Below, piece after piece: positions 26,001-41,341 of a stretch of 64,000 nt of DNA. Every line of letters starts with the position of its first letter. Position 1 is the first letter of the stretch. Source of the stretch: Synanceia verrucosa (lineage: Eukaryota > Chordata > Actinopteri > Perciformes > Synanceiidae); the NCBI GenBank assembly GCA_029721515.1, contig CM056569.1, positions 15,484,007 through 15,548,006 on the forward strand, read 5' to 3'. The position numbers and the translations under genes are program-made. The notes beneath the pieces were generated by a model, which worked only from the letters and a program-made list of their open reading frames with translations, was not told the DNA's origin and searched no databases.

Positions 26001-29000
26001 GGGCCATGCTGCAGTACTCTCCACCCACGACTGAGCTACGTCACCATGAAAGTGGTTCAACATGGGCAGAGAGACAAGGGCAAGCACCATAAATGACTGT
26101 TCAGAGCTGTGCGCTGTGAGCCAAACACTTCCTGCTACTGCTTCAGATTGAAAGCTTCATATGTTCAACGTCACATAAATGAAAATAAACACAACGAAAT
26201 AAATTTATAAGTTGTATGAAATGAAAAAAATCTGACTAAACTCACTATTATAAAACATATTTTGATCATTTTCACAACAGATAATATTTTTTTATCTCCT
26301 ATTGGCATTTTTCCCCACTGACAACTCATATTTCTTATCAAGTTTTACTTCATAAAGTCTCATTCATACTGATATTCTCTCTTTATATGATGACGGTGTT
26401 GTGTCAAAGCCCCTAAACATGATTCCTTTCAAGCACAGTGTCACAACTGCAGCCTTCAATCATTTCAAAACTGTCGCACATTTAGTATCTTGGTCAAATA
26501 AAAATAAATCGTAGAAGGTGGATTATTGTATGTCATCTATTCACTCACACTGGGTTTAAAAAGGTTTAGGTTTTTCCTAAAAAGCACTGATTATCATATT
26601 TTCTGAGCAGAGAATAAATGTTGTTGCTCAGTCTAACATGCCCTCATTGAAAGCAACAATCAAAGCAGCCCATTTAAACGTGTGAGAATGACAACTGTGT
26701 TTAAGTTCCCATTTCTGTCAGAGGCAAACCTCACTCTCCTGAGCGACTTCACTGAAATGAAAACTACAATAATGCAGTTTAAATGAAGAACAAAGTAGAC
26801 CAAACCACTTTCAGTCGTTTCAGTAAACACAACCTAGATGAGGCTGCAGTTAAATGGACCAATAACGATGTATTTTGTCAGTCCTCGTCATTTTACTGCA
26901 TGAAAACATCCATGATTATGGTCTGCTATTTCAAGCGGACACTGTAAGACGATTTTAGTTCTGTCAAGCTCTGATTGGTTTGCATGATTTGCATTCATTA
27001 TTGTGACTCAGAAACTAGAGGGTTTATCCACTTCTGAAAGTCTTTCAATACCAAAATGCCGACAGGGTCACAGTTAAAAACAAAACACTGCAGCTCTTAA
27101 CACCAGAGAGACCAGCAGCTGTGAGAAACTGTGAGAAAAACTGTAAAGGAAAAAATGAAAATAGGGGAAGAAAAAAAATAAATAGTTTGATATTTAGAAA
27201 TGTCATGCAGCTTTTGAAGCATGAAAGATAAGGGCAGGGCTACAGTGAGGCGATTAGATGAAGGCAAAACATTAAATGAGTTATTTTGATTGAACTCCAA
27301 CGTGACAGATCAACCAACATCTATGACCTTGCTGCTCTGGTGTATGGAAAACTACCCAAACCTGCACCACACAGGTGTGCAACGTCCCAGCACACACCGC
27401 TGCAGAACAGCTGCACAAGTGTTGCAGCTGGTCACATCACAGTAAATCAGATGATCCCAGTGAAGGCAGGTGCGTTCAGTGCATGATAGGAAGCATCTGA
27501 ACATGAAAATGACAGCTTTAAAAGCATCTATCAAGAATAACCATCTATACAAAACACAAATCAAACCCCAAGCAATTGTATTATTTTTTATATTATTTGT
27601 TATATTTTTTCAGCAATACTTTGCACTCTCCAGGGCAGGAACCAATGGCTCAAATAGTTGTTTTATATTGTTTTTATTGCTGTTCATTTGTTTCAAATAT
27701 ATCTGCTCTAGTTGGAGTCAAACCTAATTCCTGTTGTATGCTCTTTTCTTACTTTTTTACAAAACTCTTACTTGGCAGCTTACAATTTACTTATGCTTGT
27801 TCTTTAATTTTTGTAGATTTTGAATATTTTGTATATTGTTGTATTGTTTAGATTTTGCATTACTCTGCAATGTATATATTTAAAAAAACAATTTTAAATC
27901 TCCTTAGTTTTTTTTACAGTGTATGGCAACTGTTGTGAAAGAGTTTCCTTCAGAATGAATACAGTTTTATCTTATCTTTTTAATGAAAAATGTATAGAGG
28001 TCTGGGTGAATAAAAATAGTTGTATTTGGGTGGAAACAAAGTAGTTTTCCACCTGAGAAAGATCAAATATTGTCACATATTATGCCAAAATGTCACAGCT
28101 GGTGTTTCCTCCTGGACATACCTGTACTAATAGATGTCTAAAACAGTTCAGCTTCACTTTTACACCATCTACTTTCGCACAGTTACTTATTATATGTTCC
28201 ATCACCAGTTCCTTTTTGAACTGAGCTACTAGACCATGACTCAGGGTGGTTTTCACTCTAAATAATGTTATTTTTTATTTTCTGCTGTGTTCAAGATTAA
28301 TTTTCTCTGAAACACTGACACACATCAAACTCACAGGTGACCACAATTATTCATACAGCCCTTTAGTTATTAAGATATAACCTATTTATTTTGTGTATGT
28401 CATTTTAGGACAAGAGGCAGAAAAACTGACCTAGCGATTGAGAGGATAAAACTGTGCTTTATCTGCTTGCAAACTAAAAATAAGATAATATCAGAGCAGA
28501 TAAAACTGAATTAATCCCAAAACAAATTGCAGTGCAGTAATTTTAATACAAGCAATACATTAATTTTACCTTTTAACCACAGGCAGCACAGTTTCAACCT
28601 GGATGTCCACACACCTTTTGACCCAAAACCTAAATCTTACTTATTTGCATGGAATGAGAGGTTTCTTTTTGACAAAACCTCGAGCCAATTCCAGAATTGA
28701 TTACTTCTTATTGACAGAGGGACAGAACAAAGAGCAGCGACATGGATCAATCAGACGTGGATGACTGATATTCAAAAATGGATCTCTAAACATAGATGCA
28801 AATGCAGAAATCCACAATGAGAAAAGTATACACTGTAAAATGTAATAACCCTATAAGTAAACACATTTTGGTAACCAGCCAGTGTTATGCAACCACGCAG
28901 CGTTGGAAGGCTTTGTTTCTATGAAAATAGAATATAATGCTGAGGATGTCGGTTGCTGCGGTGTGACTCTGTATCACATGTCTCAGTATGATCGGCGGCC

Positions 29001-32000
29001 ATGCCTCTCTTCCCCTTTGCTGGCAGGCTGGGCATTGCTCAGGGCAAGGCAGGCCATCAAACGCAGGGAGGAGAAGCAGCAAAGAATTTGACTTATTATA
29101 GGGAAGTAAGACTCCTGCTATTTGCAGTCACTTTCTGACTTTCTGGGCTCGGCACTCTTTTCCTTTTCTTTTTCTTTGGACTGTGAATTTCACTGAAAAA
29201 TCTGTTTTCTCCAGTCTCTCTTGTCTTTAACCACACATATAAGAAATCTATTTCCACAAATATGAACGATCCTGCCTTTCTCTCTTTGTTCTCTCTCTCT
29301 CTCTCTTCGCTGTGTCTCGTAGCCCAGAGGCAGCGGGTTTGACGTCACAAAGGAATGCATCACAAGAGGTTGTGTTGTCTGCTGCGTGAACGTTATAGGG
29401 CAATGGAAGACTTGGTTCTTTCATAGTGCTTCTGCACCCAGTTCTACTGAAACTACACACACACACCTTCCACAGCAATGACTGGGAGTAATGGGGTGTC
29501 CCAATCCAATACTGATATTGGTCCAAAATCTGCAAAAATGAGTATTGGATTATATCTACCATCATCTAAACTCTCTGATATCATCACTGTGATAGCATCA
29601 GTCCATTCCAGACTCCAGCCCAGCTCTTCTATCCAGCAGCAGAGTCCAGTGATCCCAACAACAGCTGTGCTAAGGTGCTAACAAAGTAGAAGGAGGAGGA
29701 GTGATGTCGACCCTGTGGCAGCATTTTCAGTTAAAGTCTGAAAAAAGACCTTGAAGCTGAGAGTAAAACTGGTCATGAACCAGTTTCCTGTGGTGGAACA
29801 GAACCAGGAAGTTTAATACAATCAACTCCATCAGCATTTGAAGCAACATCACAAAAAACAGCAGGAGGATTTTCAGGGTCTACTAATTTTTATTTATTCT
29901 ATTCAATTGTAGATATTCTTATGTTGAAGTTAAACTAGTGGTTATTTTGCATTTACGAGTATATATTTTTTTGTTTTTATTGGATTTATTGAAGGGCGGC
30001 ATGGTGGTGTAGTGGTTAGCACTGTCGCCTCACAGCAAGAAAGTACGGGGTTCGAATCCCGGGGCCTTTCTGTGTGGAGTTTGCATGTTCTCCCTGTGTC
30101 TGTGTGGGTTCTCTCTGGTACTCTGGCTTCCTCCCACCATCCAAAAACATGCATGGGGATTAGGTTAACTGGCTAATTTAAATTGACCCTAGGTGTGAAT
30201 GTGAGTGTGAGTGGTTGTCTGTCTCTATGTGTCCTGTGATGAACTGGAGACTTGTCCAGGGTGTACCCTGCCTTTCACCCTAAAAAGCTGGGATAGACTC
30301 CTATGAGGATAAGCGGTAGATAATGGATGGATGGATGGATTTATTGAGGTTATTTTTCAGGGTCTTCTAATTTATTTTTATTTATTCTATTAAACTGTAG
30401 AATATTCTTCTGTTTAAGGTTAAATTGTTGTAACCTATTGGTTAATAATAAATAGGTCAGTTTTTCTCATACCTACTGTTGCTCACTATTGTTCTCTGTC
30501 TGAGTAAAATCACTTGATCAAGCCTTTTCTAATATTCAGTACTACAAAATACATAACAAAAGTATGAATGATTTCAGCTAATATCGTATCGGATCGATAC
30601 TGGTATCGGCCGTTACTCAAGGCTGCAATATCGGAAGTGAAAAAATTGTATCGGGACACCCCTAGAGATTTAGTCCATTCAGTCTCAGCGACAGGTGTAA
30701 AAGCAGACAATCAGTGGAGGACTTGACTCACATTTAACAGCCAGACAGCCTCTTTCTTTTTTTTAACAGTGGAAAAACAGCATCAAGTATGTCCATCACA
30801 AACTCTCACATTGACTTCTGCCTTGAGGAGATGGTGCAATCAGCAAAATGGGGAAAAGTAGCCAATGGCCAAAACAAAAACAACCTCTACAGTGAGAAAG
30901 AAAGTGCCCACTCGTTTAACCTTTCTGCAGAAAATCAATTTCTGTCCATTCTATGGCTGAGTCATTGTTTCTGTCAATTCCATGGGTCCTGGGGGAGAAG
31001 GCTGATGGTGTTGGTGTTGAAGGGGGTGCTGGTAATTACTGCGTCTCGCCCTGATCCTTTACTCCGCATCTTTTGTCCACCTGCCAGCCAGCCTCTGGTA
31101 AAAACAAGCCCCGGTTAGTCACCCTTATTTCCACCCGGGCACTCGCTCACTGCACTGACCCCACATCCAGGAAGGACGATGGCATCGGTCAAATAGCCTC
31201 CAGTGGTGGGCCCTATTCTTAAAAGAAAACAGAAGCTGATTTTTCCATTGCCGCTTGCTGCATTGTGCACAGTAAGCAGCACGCTATTTTAGGAAGCTGA
31301 GGTTAAGAGGGCTCACGTGACTCCAGACGCTGACAGTCAGGAGACGTGAAGGTGTCGCCGTAGAGGAGCAGAGGTGACAGAGACAGATACTGAATGACAG
31401 TGGTTATCAAATGATTGAGAGAGACGGGAGCGTGGTGAAAAGTGGCTACACATGGATATAGAAAGCGAGCTCGACACAAAGCACTCATTTCACATGACAA
31501 ACAGATGCACTCAGACACACCCTGCTGCACACAAGCAGCAAAGAATGAGAAATGACACACACGCAGCTGAAGGAAACGTTTGCACGCGTGCATGAATACA
31601 CACCAGTGAGCTGCTGCACACAGTTTGGAGTAACACGTTACCAAATAGCACTTCAGCAGCTGATCATATTAAATTTGTGTGTAACGTAACGCAGTAATGT
31701 ATCAGGTCACATTACATTTACTAATGAAAAATGTTACTTTACATCCTTCAACAACCTGCATAACAGGAGGACAGAAAAAAAAAAAACATCCCTTTTTATG
31801 TGTATTTGCAACATTCATCATGATGTGACTTTGACTTCATGGCAGATCCAGTTAAAATGTGTTTTGAGGGGTGGAAATATGAAAATTACTGTGAATTTGG
31901 ATGCAAAAGGACAAAAAAGTGATGGTGAGATGTGAAGCAGGACTGAAAGCCTGCGCATTTTACTGTGAAGGGACTGATGTTCTACTCCCTGTGAGCTTTG

Positions 32001-35000
32001 TGATAATAAAACTGACTGATGTGAGCTGTTCACATGTTCAAATTTACTTTGCATAACAATGTATTACAGATTGATATCACTCCCATGTCTGTATTAAGCA
32101 CAGAGCTGGGGTCAGGTCATGCTTAGCTTAGCTTAGCTTATCCTAGCTTAGCCTAGCCTAGCTTAGCATGGAAGGAGAGGGACTCAGCCTTGCTCTGTCC
32201 TGAGCTGAGCGTGATGTGAGAAGATGGCATTTCTGAGCGCCTCCAACCTCACTCTAATACAAAAGAATATTATGTCTCATTTTAATAAAGGTGAAGGTAG
32301 CAGAACATCGACCACAGCTGAGCGAACCACTTCAGAGAGCAGCTGACGCAGTGCATATCCACACACACACACACACAATGCAACTATTCATCACTAATGC
32401 ATATAAATGTTTTAAGGGACGGATATGGCCTACCTGTACACACACTCGTGCATGCACATACATGTCAACAACTCTCATTATGTGCAACACACATGCAACT
32501 AAGCATAGAAAGAAACATGTAAACCCACACAAGTAACAAAAGCATTTAGGAGGTGTCAGCAAAAATGCACACCGCATTCTCCTTCCACTTCCTGAGCCTA
32601 AGGCAGAGTGCATCCACAGTTCAGCCCTGTCCAGGCTCCCTCCTCCTACCGCCATCACACCGACGACGACTGCTGCATTAGTCAGCTGCTTACTGCACGC
32701 TATGTCGCAACGCGCTGTGTCCAAATCAGCCACTGACCCACATAACAGTGAGTTTGCTGCTGACATCTTCAAAACTATGCTGAAAAGTTTCAAAAGTCGT
32801 GCACTGAGGCCTGGATGAGGATAACATAGTGTGCATGAGACACCTACTGACCTCCATGCTGTGTAGAGACCTACAGAAACAGCACTAACACAGGAGCAGT
32901 GTGTGGAGAACGGCAAAATGACACATTTAAAACCGACCTAACAAACTTTATTGTATTATGCAAACAGAATATGGATGCACAGGTAACCTCTGACCTGGGA
33001 TCACATTTTGAGTTTTCGTTATGATGTTCATCAACAACACTTTTTAATAACGACAACGAGACGATAACTATATAAAAAATAGTTATCAGGAACACAGTGT
33101 CACTGTGGGGCAGCATGGGGGTGACCAAACGACCCTGGCCCTGGAGAAGGGCTTTGAAACGCTCAGGTAAAGTGCCGGTAAGCATGGCAACCTGAGGGTG
33201 ACCCTTCCTTCCTGGCTAAGGCCACAGGTCACACAGGGGCTCCGTCTGGATGTCCAGTCCTGGACTCCAGGGGTACTGAGGGGCGACCCCATATCAAAAT
33301 CAAGTCCCCCTTTTTGGTCATATTTTTTCCTCTGAGACTTGGGTTAATATGTCTTTAAATGTAAAATAAAAACATAACACAACAGATAAATCTGTGTCTG
33401 TATATTGCGCAATCAAAGCTTAGTATATTCCATAATAACAGGTTTATAAATGTTTCCTTCATGAGTATGTGAGTTACTGGAATTTCTAGAAAAACATTTA
33501 AATAATGAGACACAATTTATCTAAATTTTAACTAGATTTTCGTCAACTAAAACTGGACTAAAACTAAATAAAATTCAGATTCGGACTCAAATATGACTAA
33601 AACTAAACAGCATTTTCCTTAAAAGACTAAGACTAGATACCTCCTTCAAAGGATGGCAGTGAGTATCGTGACTAGATCAGTCTTGTCCAGACAGAACATC
33701 TTCCTGAAGCGAAACCAACATCGTCGCCACAAAAACACAGTGACAGGTGTCCATGGCAACAGGACTCTGTTTGGTATTGTTGGTTGTTCAGAAACAAGAG
33801 TGTGTCAGTTGTAGATGTGACTCCTAGCAGCAGCGGCCTGAGTCAGCCCAACAGTTAGCGTCTAGTGAGGATACCATTGTCAGGGGTTTCTATGAATGGT
33901 ACATTCCAGGGCTGATCACCTGACTGATAAAGTACACTAGTCATACTGCCCACCCTCTCCACATGTCATCAAACAAGAGCTGTATGCTTTTATAACAGCT
34001 GGGTTAAGTGAGGTAATCAATTCAACCTTACAAATTCACTTTGACAATTAGTTTCAGGGAGCTTGCTCTGACATCATTACAAGAGTAGTGACCTTGTGTT
34101 TCGAGGAAGTCACAATAAACAAAAGAGAGACAAGTGAGAAGCTGCAAAATCACATGGCTGTAAAAGTTAAAAACAAAATCATATGGCTGTCAGTGCCAGT
34201 GAGTAAAACTGTTTGCCAGAGGTTGGTGTGTTTATAAGAACCTGTATTATTATTGTGAGCTGTTGCTTACCTAATTAGCTTATTACTTAACAACTGAGCA
34301 TTACTTAACTCTTTGAGTGCTATTGACAAGTTTCGCTGTCACAGTGCTTTTTTTTGCAGCGGGTCGCTGATCACGGTCTCCCGCAGCATGTGAGTAATTC
34401 CAGGGTTTCTGTGATTTATAGTCGGGACATAAAGAGTTAATATACATCACAGAGATGAAAGCAGGAAGTGGAGACGATCGAGATCAGAGAGCAAAACAGA
34501 TGGATTCTGGAAAAAAAGTGGTGATTTTGGTGGAAGTGGCCTCTACCTCTGATAAAACAAGAATGGAACAAAACAAACATTTTTTTTAAAATGATGAAAC
34601 AGAGAGTCGCTTCTTTCATTTGAGCTACTCTGTGTTTTCAGTCATAGTACAAAATATTCTGTCTGACTGAAAATTGGGAAGAAAAAAAAAAATGCTGGAA
34701 CATAGCACTTCCTGTTTTATAAAAGGACTGGCACTCAAAGAGTTAAGAGCCACATCATTATTAGGGTCATCAGGTTGAGGGTTCATATTATGAGCTGTTG
34801 TCAAGTCTAACAACTGAGTCAAGTTAAGTCTAAGGCCAGGTCCAGTCCAGTCTGAGCCAAGTCCAGGTCCAAGGACAGTCGAGACAAGTCAAGCCTGGTT
34901 CAAGATCTTAATGGGCAAGAGTGTCTTTCTGATGTTGCAGGTATAAAGGAGTTAGGATGGATAGAACAGATCTATCAATACTGATCCAACAACTGATCCC

Positions 35001-38000
35001 AAATCAGCAGCCAGGAACGAATACGTTGTGGTCAACAGTCTAAATCTGAGTGGACTCAAGCTCGGACTAGAGCACTACAGCCCTGTCAAGTTCTTTTCAC
35101 ACTATATGAAAATCCAACGTTGTCCCATATTTTGTGCAGTGTAAAAGGCCTGTCACAGAATTTCAACCCGGGTCAAATGATTTAACCCTATGTCATTCCT
35201 GGGAAATCCTACCGATTGGGGAATCCTGATATGAACTGCACATGTGCGACCGTGTTTATGTACAGCTTTTATAGCGAACTGATCAGCCATGAATTCCACC
35301 TGCATTTGCTGCATTAGCACTCTGACATTTTCCAGTCTGCGCTGAGTTTGTACACTTTGCAAAAGTGACATATTAGCAACTAATGAAACAAAAACGCTAA
35401 TATGACACTCACTGACGTCTATGCTATCCGTCAGCCCTAATGCTGAACCAAGGTGGGTCGACCTGGGTTAGTAGGTGTGGAAGCTGGTCCTGGATGAGTT
35501 CAGACTAACATTAGCAGCTCTGTCTTTATTGGAGTGGGAAGTTTACACTCCAGCAAACTCAGCCAGTGTTATGGAGAAGGCACGGGCTTAATTAGCTACT
35601 CAGCTAGCCACTTGTTATTTTAGCAAAATGGATAGTTGCCAGCTAGAAATCATAAGTCTGCTTCTGTCTCCCTACGTGGAAAATCAAGGACCCATTGTTT
35701 GATAAATGAATGAGAATGTCCAGTGTAAATCTAGCATCAGTATCACTGGAGGGTTTTGTGTGAGAGAGGAAAACTTGATGGGCGCTAGCAACAGTAACTA
35801 TGGGGTGCTGAGCAAACACTAGATTACATCTACAGCACCTGACAGACCGAGAGCTAAAGCTCGCAAAGGGTCAACGTCCCGCTCAAGGACATGAGTGTGG
35901 TGCTGAGCATACAGCGAGTGCAGTGATAGAGGCTGAAACCTTCCAGCTCTTTCTCTACCTGCACAGCCCCGTCATGATAACACAAGGCCGCTCTCTGCCT
36001 CTTCACTCTGCACTTCATTTAATTATGTTTTCTCTAGAATTCAATGCTGGAACGCACCACATTTTTTCTTGTGCATGCTATCATTCTTCACCCCCTCCAA
36101 TCTCTGCGCATTAGACTGATATATCAGTGTGTGAGTGTAATAAGAAGAGGAATCAGCTTTATTGGTCATATACAAACATATAGGTACACACATACACTAT
36201 AGGCCAAACATTTGAAGCAACTTCAAGTTTCTGTTCACAATTTCTTTGTATGTATTTTAAGATGGTTTTACTGTATGATCAGACTTTGCCTTTATATGCA
36301 TCATTTTCCTCATTTTACCTTCAGGTATACATTGATGTTACCAGACCACTGCTGAACAAATGTCAAGAAAAGAAAAGAAAGGCTTAGTTTTAGGGTCCAC
36401 AAGATCACACCTTAAACGGACACTATGTAATTTTTTCTCCCATCTAGTGGTAAAATTTCCAACATGGTTGGAACTACGGTAAGCGGAATGGGTCAACTCC
36501 AAGGCGGCCACTATCACCATGGATCCCCAGCCCGGCGCTCCGGTCATTTTATGGCCCTTTTACGCTTTTTTGGCGATGAGGATTCGGCTTTGCTTCTCTG
36601 TGAAAAATCAATTGCAAAATGCAGAAATGCATTTTGTCCTATGGGTACTAGCAGGTAGTGCTTTATGTCCCTCTCAGCAGTTCGTAGTTTTTGACAGACC
36701 AGAAAGACATGGAAGCCTCCGTATGAGCGACCCGCTCTATGGAAAGACACATAACTGATTCTTCACCAGGAGGATAAGTCAGATTGTTGGCATATGTTAT
36801 TTTACACCAACGAGGATCTATTTAAGAATGAAGATGTTGATTTGAGGGAATAAAAATTAGTGTCCCTTTAAGTGCAAAAAAAAAAAAACACTGGCTTTTG
36901 AGAGTTCACATAAAAATCCCCATGAATCTGTGTTCAAATCTCTACTGTAGAAAAAGCAAGTATAGAAAGAAGCAGCTGAATAAAGAAACAAGAGTTACTC
37001 TTCAGATAATAATCATGTTTATTTTTTTCAGAGTATACTAATGAAACTGTGATCTTTTTTTTTTGTACAAATTAAATCTTGCTTCCAAACTTTTGGCCTG
37101 TAATGTACATGTACATTTCTGTTAACCCGTCCTGTAAAGGAGCAGAGGGCTGCTATACAAAGCATCAGGGGAGCAACTTCAGGGTTCACTGTCTCACTCA
37201 AGGACACAACCTATGACCTTGGGGTTTGAAAGCAGCCAGTTTAGTCTGCTACATTTTTGTAACAGCAGATACTAAAACATCTGCAATAAAAAAAAATCTA
37301 TCGACTGAACAGTGGTGAAAAGATTTATTAGAGTATCACTCAGTGTGAGGTGTTTCTGTAATGGAGGATCCACCAATATGTGTCAACTCTGTATGTACCC
37401 CACAAAGCAACATTTAAGGAATTAATGAAACGCTATTACAGTAACAACGAACAACTGCACTAACTATAAGGGAATGAGATGATTTTTACTAAACTTGTCA
37501 TGGTTTTGACTGTTGGATCAGTTAACTAACATTAATGCAATATGTTTTGTTTTGTCTTGAAAATGGTTTTAATAAAGTGCAAATCAGCTGAAGGAATTAG
37601 GGCCATCTCTTCTGGTTCTGTCCCAGATTAAACCGGTTCTGGTCTGATATTTTTAAATGCTTCTCTGAGGTTTATAACGGCAATACGCCCCCAGACCCTC
37701 ATATCACAATCTTAGTGGAAGCTAACAGGGATCCGAATAAAGAATAATCAAAATGATATCGTTAATGCTAAAGTATAATTATTGTTTTAAAGCACATTAT
37801 TATGTTTTGCAAGCTCTTTAATCAAAATGATATCTTTATTGTTGTTTTCCATATTTTGTTTTCATTCATGAACAGGAAAAATGTGTTTTAGTGGTTGTTT
37901 ATTATTCTGGATTCATTTCTGACTTCTCAGTGAATTCCAGTGTTCTGGATCAAATTTGGGTCTAAAAAGGTGAATTCAGTTTAAATTCCTCACTCCTGTT

Positions 38001-41000
38001 CAAAACAGTGAAGAGTACTGAACTCAGTGAGGAAGAAAGAGTCCAGTTAAAGTGAATGAAGTGATGCTGCACTAGGGCAGGTGCTCTGATACATTTTTTG
38101 AACACTGCACATACCAGTTTCGGCTATTAAATACCCACACGGGTTCAACCTAAGCCTCCTCTGTGCTCTACCTTCCTCCACCCTCCCTGCCCTGCACCCG
38201 TAGGCGAAGGGAGAATTCCAGCAGGGTGGGGGCTTTCCCCAGGAAGAACGGGAGCTTTGTCCCCTGAGAGACAAGGCCATAGGCTGACAGACAGTCTGGC
38301 AACCTCTGACCAGGCAGCCAGCGAGTGAGAGAGTGTGAGAGAAAGAGAGTGATACGGCATAATCACAGTGCAGAAGATGAAACTATCGCTGCAGTTTCGT
38401 CTTAGCTCGGAGGAACACAACAAGTAGGATCTAGGCAATGTCAGTGAGTTTACAAACCAGGCCACAGCAGCTATAAATAGATGGTTCTGTAATCGGTCTG
38501 AGGTGGCGTTTCTTTCTCAGTTGATTCACAAAGGTTGTGATTCAGGTTCGAACATCAGCCTCCACACCGCAGTGCTCATTTATTTAAAGACACCGGCAAA
38601 TGTCGATCAGGTTTGTCGAGTCTCACCTCTCCAGGTTGGCAGTGTCAGTGCTATCTAATTCCATCAGACGATTCACACAAGTGTTGAGCCATTGCAGCTC
38701 GGACAGCACTGTACTGGGGGTTTATACAGGATTCCTCTGTTGCGAGGTCCTGAAAATGGTCACTTATTAACAACCCAGTGCTCATGTGTTGAAATTTAAC
38801 CTTCATTAATGCCATTTGCTTCCAAACTCAGACAGGAGGCTGTTACTGGCTTTGACCCCTGAAGCTCTGAGGTCAAGGCAGTGAGGAAGGTTGGGGTGGG
38901 AGGGAGCGTAAGGACCTAAATATGACGGCTCAAACACAAGCAGGTATAAAGAGCCAGCAATAGCTCAGGAACTAAATGCACACCCTAATTACTAGAACCA
39001 AAATGCAAGTTAAGTTCCCAAGCTCTTCGAAACATCCCTGCAGTGGAAAGAGGCTATGATATTATTTAATATTCAGTCTGTGAATGCAGTGACCCTACAT
39101 TAACATTAATGTGCTTCTTTGCATCAATTTGGTATTTTATAGGGACTTAAAGATGTCTGTGCTGAGCAGGGTGGACTGTTAGTTATTCAGACTTTTATCT
39201 CAGAGACAGAAGCTGCTTCAAATGCATGAATTAAATTAAAATCACACTAGATAAAGCCTGCAAATGCACTTGCTTGTCTGGTTATGAAAGATTAAATATA
39301 GTTTATTATACACAGTTTTATGAAAGATTGAAGTAGCATTGAATTTGGAAAAAAAATATTCTTTAGAAAGTTCTCAAACCTATAATATATACATATGTGA
39401 AATAAAACTACACGACTGCTATGACAAAGAAAGGGAATATTGTTAGAATAACTCTTAACTTAAGCATCATCATCCTCTTAAAGTTTAGACTTAAAAATAG
39501 CACAAAATCTTCTGACACATGCCAGCTATAGCAGAGTCAACAACTGATGAACAACATTCCTTACGTTGGTTTCCTTCCTGAGTTCAAAACAAACATCTCC
39601 TCACAGCCTTTTTCTCCTCCACAAACACACATGTGCAGCAGGTTTCCACTCATTTGCATGGGAACTGTCTTGTGATCTCTGTGGCGAGGAGGAGGCCGGC
39701 CTAAGGACGAGCTTTCAGACTGGAGAGGAAACAACAGCAACAACAACAACAACAACAATGCACTCTGAGTTCTGGAAACCTCTCTACTTCCTGTGTGCCC
39801 TGACCTTCCAGTGTCTGCTATTCTTTTCTTTTTTTCCTCTCCTTTACCCCTTATTGTTAAGGCCCCTCACTCATCCTGCTGCAAACACACACAAGGTCAC
39901 TATGTATGCACTATCTCCACCTACAGTAGATGGTGCACTGTGAGGACAAGAGGCTACATGGTGCTGAGTACAACACCATGGTCCGCACCTCCTTATTAAA
40001 ACTAAGATGTCAGCATACGGACACATTTTGATCAAATATTGATCAATACGCTGGCTGTTGTCTGGAGGCCTGAACTAATACAATGCACTCTTTCTCTCAA
40101 GTATGCTTGGACAGTTTAGATCATTAATATTATTATTTCTAATATTAATTTCACTGTGAGAAGATAATTGCCTAAAGTAGAAAAGGCTAAAATGTCTGAA
40201 GGAAATGCACCTGTGTATCCGAAACATTTGAAAACGTTGAACAGAAAAGTTGAAAAGGAGCTGAAGCTGCAGTCAGAATACTAATAAAAAATATGTTTCA
40301 GAGTTAATTAAACATTAATATTAGATCAGTACTCAGCAGCATCAGCCAATACTCCAAGTTCAGTCCAACACATACTTCTGTATATACTGTAAATATATAT
40401 TATACATATTATAATATATACTTGTGTAAATATTATAAGTTAATAAATATGTCTGTAGATACTGTAAATATATATTATAACGTATTATAACATATACCTC
40501 TGTAAATACTGCAAATATATATAATAAGTTAATATAATATATACTTCCGTAAATAATGTAAATATATAGTATACATTATTATAAGAGATACCTCTGTATG
40601 TATACTGTAAATATTTACAATTATTCCTGTATACGTATATATGTAATCATTTCTTTGTTTAATGCTTTTGTACTTCTGGTTGGATGCAATCTGCATTTCA
40701 TTGCCTTGTTCTTGTGTGTAATGTGTAATGACAATAAATATACTTGAAAAACACTGAAAACATCTAAAAATCTGCTTTTGGAAGTTCTGATCTTAAAATA
40801 AACTGTATATTATTATTAGTTTTTTTTTTGCTTTAAAAAACCCACAGCTGAATCATATATTAATATGTGTCCAGAGATGGAATAGAGAATAGTTTGCCTC
40901 CATCCTTGTTACATCCTGACCTCTGGATTCTGCTCGCCTTTCTTTTCCAGATGACACAATAAAGACAGAAGGGAAAGGATGTAGCTGAGCCTCTGCTTTA

Positions 41001-41303
41001 TCACCGTCTGATGCTCAGTGTGAGCCAGCAGCAGCACAGCTGAGCTCCACCCTCTCCACCCTGGTGACCTCACATATACACCACCAATCTGCAGACATGT
41101 TTGTGGATGGGTGACTTAATGACGATGCATTTTCTGCTGCACTTAACATTTGAGGTGACGTCTCCTGAGGAATAAAAATATTTAACGTCAGCATGAATTT
41201 GCTCTTCTTGGTGACGTGGATCAAAAGTGAGCTAGTGACCTCGTGAGCTAGGTGAGTACTCAGTAAAAGTTTGAAAGCAGACACTAAGTAGGTGGTGTAT
41301 GTT

Positions 41304-41341
<38 letters not shown>

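Noticed and set aside
30005..30059. tRNA gene (A and B boxes present)
   Set aside because: It is the head of a SINE with a target duplication, and it cannot form a full cloverleaf with an anticodon loop that I can see.
32332..32916. 194-aa minus frame in map3k11 intron 1
   Set aside because: Cys/Val-rich with a microsatellite-derived stretch, no domain and no conserved splice sites; probably chance.
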